Shown here in pieces: positions 1 to 15,800 of a stretch of DNA of 23,769 nucleotides (positions within the stretch are counted from its first letter, which is position 1; the number at the start of each line of letters is the position of its first letter). The DNA is taken from the NCBI GenBank assembly GCA_043381765.1, contig JBHJMP010000437.1, positions 1 to 23,769 of the forward strand. The letters are read 5' to 3'. The position numbers and the translations under genes are program-made. The DNA is from Collodictyon triciliatum (Eukaryota; CRuMs). A model generated the notes under the pieces. It saw only the letters and a list, made by a program, of their open reading frames with translations. It did not search any database and was not told the origin of the DNA.

Positions 1-846
1 AAAAAAAACTGCCCCAAAAAAAAAAAAATTTTTTAAAAAAAAAAAAAAAATTAAAAGTAAAAAAAAAAAAAAAAAGGTAAAACAAAAAAACTTGTGGACC
101 TTGAGTTGGTCTGCTTACACGCTTCTGTACAGGTTTCTGTTGTAACTCGACCATTTATACTTGTTTAACTCAACCGCCACTTTCCAACGCGAGAGCTTTC
201 CGACCACCTTCCTTGATTCTTGTTGTTTGCTGTGTTTGAAGCTGGCCACAAACCCAGAACTTTTGATTCACGTAACTTACCGAAAGGTCATTATCCCATA
301 GCTGGAAACGAGCAGCTTCGTTTTTTCATGGCCTCATATGCGCAGGCGACGAGGGCAGGGGGATAGAAAGCCCGAATCCACTCACGCACGTGAGAATCCT
401 TTTTTTTTTTTTTGAATAATAAATATGTTATTATCATGTACACACTATATAGATGATAATATCACAACAAAAGAGCCCAGGGGAGGGAGAGAGAGGGAGA
501 AAGAAAAGCTTTGTAATGCTGATGAGCAAAAAGAACTTTGGAAATAATTCCCCAACAACCGTGTCTCTGTAAAGGTGTGGTAAATAAGTCCAAAGGCAAC
601 AGGGTTCAATGTATGACCCTTTTATCTTCTGGGTGTTTTTTTTTTTATTTCATTTTATTCTTCTCATTCTTGCTATTCCTTCTCTTTGAAACCTTGAAAT
701 CATTAGAAATGTTTTGAATGGCTGCTTCCATTCATCCTTGCATTTCCCTTCTCCCCTGCGCATCTGTTACTTTTTTTCCAACGCTTATTTCTTTGCTACT
801 TTTGCGTATTTTCCTTGACAATTATGAAGCAGGAAACGCTATCTTC
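1..846. other. AT-rich 5' region, no gene recognised
   Basis: The first 80 bases are almost pure A and T runs, as at a contig edge. Bases 90-380 are of more balanced composition. Further on there are T runs near 400 and 640 and a purine patch near 480-505. No conserved protein, tRNA or rRNA pattern is visible. A start-to-stop reading frame beginning at 718 runs into the purine repeat that follows and codes mostly for lysine and arginine, so it is not evidence of a gene. The upstream part of the coiled-coil gene, or its promoter, may lie here. Confidence 0.5.
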
Positions 847-1152
847 GCGAAAGAAAAAAGAAAAAAGAAAAAAGAAAAAAGAAAAAAGAAAAAAGAAAAA
901 AGAAAAAAGAAAAAAGAAAAAAGGAAAAAAAGAAAAGAAAGAAAAAGAAAAAAGAAAAAAGAAAAAAGAAAAAAGGAAAGAAAAAAGAAAAGAAAGAAAA
1001 GAAAGAAAAGAAAAGAAAAGAAAAGAAAAGAAAGAAAAGAAANNNNNNNNNNNNNNNNNNNNNNNNNNNNNNNNNNNNNNNNNNNNNNNNNAAAGAAAAG
1101 AAAGAAAAGAAAGAAAAGAAAGAAAAGAAAGAAAAGAAAGAAAAGAAAAAGA
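847..1152 (+). repeat. A/G low-complexity tract
   Basis: An unbroken purine run on the plus strand. It starts as tandem AAAAAAG heptamers (about 847-925), then degenerates into AAAAG and AAAG units. It is interrupted by an N gap and continues to about 1152. All forward frames are open because A/G-only DNA contains few stop codons, so openness means nothing here. It lies just upstream of the first recognisable exon of the coiled-coil gene. Confidence 0.9.
1043..1091. other. Assembly gap (49 N)
   Basis: Forty-nine unknown bases inside the purine repeat. The size is not a round number, so it may be an estimate from paired reads. Any exon lying here cannot be seen. Confidence 0.95.
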
Positions 1153-1226
1153 AGCCCATCCGGTAAAAATCGCCTTTTCCTTTACATCCAATCATTTTTA
1201 TTTTTACTATTATTGATTGATAGGAA

Positions 1227-4200
1227 ATGAAGGAAAGGCTCTTGAAGAAGGGTGATGAACAACGACAACAAGTGAGTAAATGTATGTATGAAAGAAAGGC
1301 GTATGTATCAGAATTGTGCATTTTATATTGTATTCGAGTTCATTTATCCGGCACACTGACCACGGGAAAATCATTCTCAAAGGTTGTGGATCTCATGGAG
1401 GTCAAAAAGCTTCTGGCACAATCAAACAAAGAAAAGGCAGAGCTATCACAAGAAATCAACAGATTGCAGCAGGTCGCATTTGATATGTATCACTATGGGA
1501 CACAATATCATGTAACCATTAAATCATGTGTTTTTATACATTTCTTAATTTGCCTTATTATATAATACCAGGAAATTGCCGAGATACGAAAAAAGAATCA
1601 TGAAAATATCCAAAGAATGAGAGCCAAAATATCTCCACCAAGCTCTGATGGACTTAGCCCCATATCAAGAAGCGTGAAGGTTACAATTAGTAACATTATA
1701 TACAATTATTAATTTTATTCCATGTAAGTTTCAAGGTTAGAGAGAAGTTCCATGTTTTTTTTTCTTCTCATCGGGCATTGTTTGTTTATCCAGTTACCGA
1801 CCCAAGAAAAGCCTCCTAAAGTTATTTCAGCCTTTTTTTTTTTCAAAAAATCGTGTTTATTTCAGGTTAACGGTCGAGTATATGTTTTTATTAAAATTTC
1901 TTATTTGCTTTTTTGCTTTTTTTTTCTCTTTCTCTACATGCATATGTTATATCATATTAGAATGAAGTGACACAAAGGGCGCTGAAAGACATACATGAAA
2001 TGAGAGAAAAGCTCAGAAATGAAGAGATTGACGTCCAACAAAAGATTCGTGTATTGGAGGACCGAACCAAAATCATTCAAGAGGAAGAAGTGAAGCTTCA
2101 AAATGAGAGGGCGATATTGGAAGAGGAAAAAGCTGCGTTCGAGGAATCAAAGAGTAACTTCTGTCGTCAAGCATTCTCACAATACAGACCCTTATCAAAT
2201 TCTTCCGAACCATTCCAAAGGAGTAATCGACAGCTCTTTCCTTTTGATGAGACGTTTTCATCGTCTGAGGACACTCCCCAACACTATCGCGAGACAAAAA
2301 TCGGCGATAGAATCAGTTCAGAGAGTGCAAATTTAATCAATAGTACTCAGCAAAATGAGGTTTCTGAATATTTAGTCTCATATTATACTTTTATATACAA
2401 TAGCATGTTTATTTATTTATTATTTATTTGCTTATTATTTTTCTTTAAACCGCGTTATTAAATGATGTTAGATATATAAATATATATAATAAATAAACCT
2501 AGAATCAAAGTTATGTGAGCAACAAGTGCGATGACATCCCCATGCACGGGAATGTATCCATTAATAACCGTCATTTTATTATGTCTCTTTCTTCAAAAAC
2601 CATGCAATCCACAATTAAATTCAATAAATCATATTCAGCTATGTTGAAGCCATCAATATATCTTTTATACGTATTGATATAGTTTTGTATTTATAGGCTA
2701 CAAAAGAAAATGAGTATGAATTCGTGGATGCAAATGGATTTTTGCGCTCACTTGAACAGTTTGTAATTTATCAATATATACACACAAATAGCCATATATT
2801 CGCATAATTGAATCCCACGAGGAACCACTCATATATGATTTACTTTAATACGGTATCCAACCAGGGAAAACGAATTTCTTCAGAGAGAATTTCATCGATT
2901 CACAGAGGATTACAATGCGATGGAGACGCACATGACAGAAGTAAAAAGATCAAATAGGGAAATTGAATCCAAACTCTTTGAAGAGCAGAATAAGAATAGG
3001 TATTCATCAAATACAAAAACAGTATCAACCAAGTATTTTTGTGGTACACATAATTTGACCTTTTGAATACATATCTGGGGTGATTGGGATGAAATATCCA
3101 TCCTATAATGTGACAATTATAGTGACTGTGTAGTTTCTATGATTCCGAACTATTAGCCTTATCACTATTTACTCTCCACACTAATTCAGAGATCTGCAAA
3201 AGGAGATAAATAGTCTCAAAGAGCATATTCACCACCTTACAACATCCCAATCGACATCCCGAGATTACAAACAACCAACACAATCAAAGGTATCCCCAAA
3301 GGATGCTGGAAAGCATGGCCGACCAGAGGTATTCAATAGAATAATAAAGCATGCATTAGTCGTTCATACCGTACTGCACGAATGATGTAATTGAATAAAG
3401 CTGGTTCACTTGTAGGATATCAATCTAAAGTTGTATCAGGAAGAGAGAAGGAAGGTTGAGCACTTAAGAGAACAAGAGAAAATATGGACGAAAACTCTTG
3501 AAGAGGAGGTTCAGTTCATTTATTTTCTGCTTCTTTATATTTAAAATGAAATTTATTGGACTATTTCTCTGCATCTTGCGTTCTTTTTATTTTTATTTTA
3601 TTTCTTGTTTTCCCTCCTTATTTCTTTGATTTTTTTATACTTTTTTTTTTTAAAAAAAATAATTGCAGATTCAACTCCGGTTTCGCCTTGAAAGAGAAAA
3701 TGCCATTCTTGCACAGCACAACTTGGATTTACAAAGCCTCTTAAAGACCCAGATGATAACCTCTGACCACACCGTACTCAGTTCTGAAGATGACGAGGGG
3801 GATGAATACGATGAAGAGGACACCTTTAATCAACGAGAAAAAGCCGATTCAGGCAAATCGTATATGCCTGTATTAGAAAGCCACTTTCCCATCCATCGAA
3901 AACTAAATGCATCTGAATTACGGGGTGTATCGCAGTCTGCGTTCGATTCATCAAAACAAGCTGGTTTGTTCGTGCATCACCCTTTGAGTTCAACGCATCA
4001 TACATCACCAAAACCGAGTGAAACGCACGCACATGCCGAACACGCTCTTCACCAATATGAAAATATCGCTCATTTTGCACCAGGGACAGGATTTGATTCC
4101 CGGATAAGTGGGCCACAAATATATACGCAAGACGGACAATATTTGCAAAGTAGTTCTCGTGCATCTAATGGTTCCTTTCTCATCGGCTCTGACTTTGATC

Positions 4201-4286
4201 TGTCAAGAACAAGAAACCCACGTCTCGATATGCTCCGTCAACAACTTCAAGATTCTTTGGATTTGGCAGATTACGATAACTCGTAA
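1227..4286 (+). CDS. Coiled-coil protein of unknown family (multi-exon)
   Basis: Exons by splice phase: 1227-1271, 1383-1472, 1572-1679, 1794-1820 (27-base exon, tentative), 1961-2359, 2697-2758, 2865-2999, 3190-3328, 3416-3508, 3669-4286. All junctions are GT-AG and in phase, giving about 571 residues ending at TAA. The protein is rich in Glu, Lys, Gln and Leu with heptad-like spacing, so long coiled coils are likely at roughly residues 1-80, 91-145, 245-360 and 367-395. A Ser/Asp/Glu-rich acidic patch follows near 405-420 (SSEDDEGDEYDEEDTF), then a less ordered His/Ser/Pro-rich stretch and a short predicted helix at the C-terminus (RNPRLDMLRQQLQDSLDL). No enzyme motif, signal peptide or membrane segment is visible. 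A cytoskeletal, centrosomal or vesicle-tether role would suit the composition but is not shown. The true start is uncertain: the ATG at 1227 lies 3 bases after a good polypyrimidine-TAG acceptor (1221-1223), so earlier exons may exist in or beyond the gapped purine tract. Confidence 0.75.
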
Positions 4287-5006
4287 AGCATTTTGGAGGA
4301 CTGTGATGCTAGCGAGGAGGGCTTTGCTTCTGTTGTCACATTATAGTTTAGAGATGTCTTTTCTTTTTCTTTTTTATTCTATAAAACAAACCATCTGATA
4401 ATACCACACGCAATGAAGCTAATCTAGGGCATATAATGCTCATCTCATCAAAGTTTATATGACTTGAAATGATCTGGTGATAACAAGAACAACAAACAAT
4501 GAAAAATAAGAATATAAATCCGTGGTTGATATTATATATACATACTATGCATATCTGCGGTAGATTTAGGCCTATTTGTTTTTATATATCGATAAAGCAA
4601 GCCTGATTACTTCATTCATCCCTTTCACATACAAGGAGCATGCAAGACCAACAATGAACGAGCCATTGCTTCCTTTATTCAAAATCATTGTTATTATTGC
4701 TATTACTATAATGATTACTCTTATGTAATCGATGGCTTAAAACAGCGACAAAGAGAATACACAAAAAGTTTTCATATGGTGTGTTGTACCAGGTTCGTAC
4801 TTATGGGATTAAAATTTAGTATCATATCTCAAAGGCAATCGGTGAGACAGAGAACACGATGAAATCATAATAGAGAAATCGAGATAAAAAAAACGTATAA
4901 AGACTGATGGACAACATACAGTTAGGCAGCTTTATTTGTCAGACTTCAAAGCATTTGTGTAAAAGAAAAGAGGAAAAGAGATATACGTATCACAAAAAGA
5001 AAAATA
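4287..5006. other. Intergenic region between convergent genes
   Basis: AT-rich spacer of 720 bases holding the 3' untranslated regions of the coiled-coil gene (plus) and the katanin gene (minus). No conserved protein or RNA pattern is seen apart from a candidate poly(A) signal for the katanin transcript. Confidence 0.6.
4931..4936 (-). promoter_or_regulatory. Candidate poly(A) signal AATAAA
   Basis: Read on the minus strand this is AATAAA, about 70 bases after the katanin p80 stop codon, a usual distance for a eukaryotic polyadenylation signal. It is a common hexamer in AT-rich DNA, so the call rests on position. Confidence 0.4.
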
Positions 5007-10415
<5,409 letters not shown>

Positions 10416-10950
10416 CCAGGTGCCTGCGAGTCCCTCCTCTTTTTTCCCTGCACATCACAGCATATGTGAGTTTGCAACGACGCGTTTACGCTATAGTGAC
10501 AGAAGGCCAGCGTGTTTGCGTTGCTTCATCGCTGTGCAACCACTCGACCCTGGCCTGTTTGTATGCCGACTTTTCTGCAGAAGCCATCAGTTGTCGAAAG
10601 AGCAGCCTCGTTCGCACATTCCACTTGCGCGAATGAACAGCTTTCGCGTTGCGGACTATCCAGCGACCCCACCAGAACTTATGACTGAATCTTTTTATTT
10701 TCCAGAGTTGGTGGGATGAGGAGCCTTCTTACTTAAGCCATGCCACACCAGCGCCGAAAGGATGAGTTCACAGCACAGAGAGAAGCGAAAGCAGAAGCAG
10801 GCCAGAAAGAAGCCGGGCGGTTTATGATGCGTGCGTGGGGTAGGAGGCTGGGACGAAGGTTCGATTGCAAGCCAACGCCCGTTAGTTTAGAAGAGGCGGA
10901 GAGAAAATAAGTGATGTGAAGGCCGCCGGCACGAGCGGCTGCGTCTGGCT
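10416..10950. other. Intergenic region between katanin and carbamoyl-phosphate synthase genes
   Basis: 535 bases of more balanced base composition than the introns. They hold the 5' region of the katanin gene and the 3' untranslated region of the carbamoyl-phosphate synthase gene. A plus-strand frame crosses it but starts inside the AAT array, is antisense to katanin exon 1 and shows no family likeness. No RNA gene is recognised. Confidence 0.55.
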
Positions 10951-12590
10951 CTATGCCGAGGTCATGTGGAGGTATTCGTCCCAGCTGCGGATTTGTCCGG
11001 GCTTCTCGGTGTGGCGCACAAGTGCCTCGACGAACAGCTTGGCACAGTTGATGTTGGTAATCAGCGAGATTCCAAAGTCGGCAGCCCTGCGAGTCATCAC
11101 AGCAGTCAATCAGAAAGCAGTCTGGTCGTTTACTCGGCTTGTCGCCGTCGTCATGAGGTTGGCTATTTTCTATGGGTATGTGGAATAAGCCAATCGCCTT
11201 ACATGCGTCGAATCATATATCCGTTGGTGAGTTCCAGGCGCTCGTTGCTTTTGGGGATGTTGATCACCAGGTCAATCTTCTTGGTGGTCAGCAGGTCGCG
11301 GATGTTGGGCTCCTTGCGGTCAAGAGGCCAGTAAACCTTATCAGGTTTCAATCAGGGTTGTGAGTGCGAGATTTTCTTAGACGGACGAAAAAGTAAGCGA
11401 CATCGAGAAGGAAAGCACGCAGCACACCGTTCGCTTCTTTCGTATGAAATAAACATAGCAGATGATGAGCTCACAATGGTGTTTGGAACGTCGTTTTCAC
11501 CAAGGAACTTGGAGGTGCCAGGGCTGGCCAACAACTCGTATCCCAGGCGGTGTAACTCGCGGGCTGTGGTCATTAGTGTGTCAAAAATGGTAGGATGGCC
11601 TTTGCACACCGACAAGCGAAATGAACCCATGGCTAAATGTACAAACCTGACTCCAAGAAGGCAAGCTTCGACTTGGATGGGCCAGTCGAAAGGAGGATAG
11701 TCTTTTTGGGCAGCTTGAAACCTGTGGCAAGAAGAGAGCGAAGGAAAGCCTCATACTTGTCCTCTCCAAAGCAAGCGACCTGAAGAAGCAAGGCAACAAG
11801 CAGAAATCACTTCGGTTAGGGATGGCATATAAAACGCTCGTGAGTCAGGAAGGCAGACAAATAGTCGCTCCATTACTAAATAGGTATGTTGAATGCCCCG
11901 ACCTCTCCAGTTGATGCCATTTCCACGCCGAGGACAGGGTCAGCACCGTGCAGGCGAGTAAATGAAAATTGAGGAGCTTTGATGGCGACGTAGTCCAATT
12001 CAAGAACAAACTTGTTCACCGGAGCAACTGGGACACCCATCATGACCTGGATAGAGAAGAGTATGGTTTTCAGTGGGTATTTTACGCATGTTTCATGTGG
12101 CAGACTTGGAGAACAAAAGGGGAAAGACACACAAGCATCCAATTTGGAGTTTCCACGTAACAAATATAACAACCGAAATGAGGCGTACCTTTGCGGCGAT
12201 GTTGATGAAGTCGATGTTAAATGTCTTTGAGATGAAAGGGAAGGTGCGGGATGCGCGGACGTTACATTCGATCACTTTGAGGTCATTGCTCTTGGCAAGA
12301 TATTGGATGTTGAAGGGACCAGAAATGTTGAGCGCCTTGGCAATCTTCTTTGTCGTAATTTTGACTCGGCGCATTGTCTCCACATAGAGATTTTGGGCAG
12401 GGAGGACCAGAGTAGCATCTCCAGAGTGGACACCAGCATTTTCTACGTGCTCAGAAATGGCGTACACGAGGATTTCACCTAGATGATAAAATTTACGTTG
12501 GAAAGTTTAGCTTTTTGTGCTTTTTTTTTTGTCTCTGAAAAGCCTGGGTTGAGGTAGTTGAATATACTTCTTTATTATTACTATTGTATC

Positions 12591-12627
<37 letters not shown>

Positions 12628-12766
12628 CAAAAAAAGCAAGAAAAAAAAATATTTAAAATCTATTTANNNNNNNNNNNNNNNNNNNNNNNNNNNNNNNNNN
12701 NNNNNNNNNNNNNNNNNNNNNNNNNNNNNNNNNNNNNNNNNNNNNNNNNNNNNNNNNNNNNNNNNN

Positions 12767-12819
<53 letters not shown>

Positions 12820-15800
12820 ACAACCATTGCGGGCAACAGCATCCATTTCAATCTCTTTAGCTTCTTCGATAAACTTGGAAATGACGACTGGGTGAAGAGG
12901 CGACACATCTGCAGCCTATTTCAAATCATGTGTAAGTTACACAGATGGAGCAAAGTGGTGCCTTTAAAGACATTTAGGTGCTTTGCTTTTGTTTTAGATG
13001 TTCGGTTAACCTGAGCCAGATAGCCATGAAGGTCCTCCTTGGAGTAGGCAATGTTCATAGCAGCACCACTGAGCACATATGAAGGTCGGACAAGAATGGG
13101 ATATCCCACGCGCTCTCCGAATGCTTCTGCCTCTTCAGGGCTTGTCACGCTGCTCCAGTCTGGTTGGTCCACGTGTATGCTGGCAATATTCATTAGTTTG
13201 TGTTATGAAAAAGTAGATGGATTTATGGGTGAAAATGATTGCTATGTTCCAAAGAACTTTTCGTTTTTTGCAACCGAGAGAAGTGTAAGAGATATTATGA
13301 TTACCTATCCAAGATGCGAGAGAATTTGGAGCGGTCTTCTGCCTTGTCAATATTCTCGGGGCTTGTACCCAAAATCTTAACGTGGTTACGGCTAAGGTCC
13401 ATGGCAATGTTATTGGGAGTTTGACCTCCGACTAGTATTCAAGTAAATAGTATCAGCATCTCGCGAGCTGTCAGTGTTTCCATGAAGGCTAGCTTTCTTA
13501 GTTATGAATGCAAGTTTACCAGAAACAATAACACCGGTAGAATTTTCCGACTGATAGATATCCAGTACTCTCTCCAGCGAGATTTCTTCAAAGTACAAGC
13601 GGTCCGCTTCATCATAGTCTGTACTGACCTAAAAGTGCGAGCGTATTAGCAGCTAAATATAATGATAAATATGCTTCAAAGTATCACTACAGGGCAAAAT
13701 GCATGAATCAATGCAGCTGCGACATGAAAACAAACTGTTTCAGGGTTATAATTAATCATGATTGTTTTGTATCCCAGTGAACGAAGAGTTCGAACAGTAC
13801 TAGATGCCGAAAACAGCGTGAATATGTTGGTAATGATAAATGTAGGATTATGTGCATATGCATATGTCCAAACAGCCTATTTGCATACCTGACACAGCAC
13901 CAATCGAACTCGACACTACTGCCTATGCGATAGCAGCCACTTCCAAGCACGATAACACCTTATATTAGATAATGTATTACGCTCTGGACGGAGTTGAACC
14001 TGAAAGTCAAAACTGGTTGACCATGGTGTGTTCCTTACCATTCTCATTAAAGCTCACGTCGTTTTCAGACCCGTTATAGGTGATATACAAGTAGTTCGTC
14101 TTGGCTGGGTACTCGGCTGTGATGAAGCGATACATTAATCATGTGCTTGAAGGACAGAAAGTACAGGCGTTTCAGAGTCGTTAGAGTGCTTATGCAACAG
14201 TCCAGACATTAGAAATTACCTGCGAGAGTGTCAATTTGTTTGACGAATGGCTTCACGCCGAGAGCCAAACGAGCTGAGCGCACCTAAGTTCGAGGTAGAA
14301 AGGAGGCTGTCGTGATAAGTGGTGCAGATTATACAAAGTTGGGCCACTGATGTAGTCATATGCATAGCGGGATGGGAATGGGACCTCCATCTCGGTGCTT
14401 TTGCAGAGGCGGGCAATTTTAGCATCTGCGAATCCAAGCTGCTTGGAGTGGATGAAGAGTTCCTTCGAGATTGCTGGAAGTTCCAAACCGCCAAGTTTTG
14501 CCTCCAAGTCGATAACGTTCTTGAGCTTATAAAGGAACCTGCATGAAACATTTTCAAGATCAAAATTAAGATGGAGAGAAAAAAAAACATCATTAACCTA
14601 ATTTATCTATATGTACGATTAGAGAGCGAAAGATTATTGTGATTGTCTTTACCATTTGTCAATCTTTGTGAGGTCATAGATGCGGTCCACTGTATACCCC
14701 TTCTTCAGGGCGAATGCCAGGGCAAAAATACGAGCTGGGGTCGCATTCTCGAGGAGGTGGTCCAAGTCCTCTAAGGTAAGACCCTTGTCCTCGAATCCTA
14801 GGGCGGAGGGGTCCACCATGCGGATGGCCTTCTGGAAGGCTTCTTCGAACTTGCGCCCGATGGACATGACTTCGCCCACACTTTTCATAGCACTTCCCAA
14901 AAGCGGGTCTGCGTTGTAGAACTTGCTCAAGTCCCATCTCGGAATCTGATTTGGTAGGCTAGTTCAGAAGAATTGGTATTGAGGTGTCCTCTAGTAAACG
15001 ATAGCTAGCCTAAATTTCAGTGGTTTGTTCAATCTGGATATAAATGGATTTTAGAGTAACCTTGACGACAACGTAGTCCAAGCTGGGTTCGAAACATGCT
15101 GTAGTCACGCGAGTAATCGAATTCTTAATTTCTGGGAGGGTCATATTAAGGGCGAGTTTTGAGGCAACAAAGGCAAGCTATGGTAGAATAGAGAGGTTAG
15201 ATAATTATATATGTGTTTCTGGTCGGCGAAACGGGCATTGATATGGGTGACAAATAAAGGAACTATGTGAGTGGCATGAAGATGAGACCCACAGGATATC
15301 CAGTAGCTTTAGACGCCAGAGCGCTACTGCGGGACAAGCGGGCGTTGACTTCAATCACAAACACCTTTTGTATAATAATATGTTCAGAGATGGGATATTG
15401 CGAACCCGAAGGCTTACGCTAAAACAGGAATGAAGAGGAAGGTAGTAAATCTGAGATTTTAACATAGTTTAAGGATGGGTTATAATAAGCTCCATAAATG
15501 TGATGGGCTCTGACTACTCACTTCTTCAGAGTTGGGGTCAAGAGCATACTGGATATTGCACTCACCAACAACACCAAGGTGACGAATGACCTTTCCGTTA
15601 ATAAGTTAAACATCCGGGTTATAATGGCGGTGGGCTCAACTGTAAATAATGGCGTGCTAATATGTCCAAAAGTTGGTTACCTTAATCGCTAATGTGCGTA
15701 ACATATAGTATTCCTCGTTGGAAAGAGTCTGTGAAGGGGCGATGACGATAGAGTCCCCGGTATGAATTCCAAGAGGATCAAAGTTCTCCATATTACAAAC

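Noticed and set aside
1866-1877. A 12-base exon between an AG and a GT in the coiled-coil gene
   Set aside because: It would leave a 40-base intron, about half the shortest length seen elsewhere in the window, and adds only four residues.
11564-11646. A 14-base intron (11633-11646) joining exon 25 to an ATG-containing frame at 11632
   Set aside because: The protein it gives has 23 extra residues with no counterpart. The acceptor at 11564 gives an 83-base intron and the conserved continuation [13 protein letters not shown].
12584-12908. Frames with poly-Lys and poly-Phe across the N gap
   Set aside because: They arise from A and T runs and unknown bases in an intron; the real exon (12915-12825) is in another frame.
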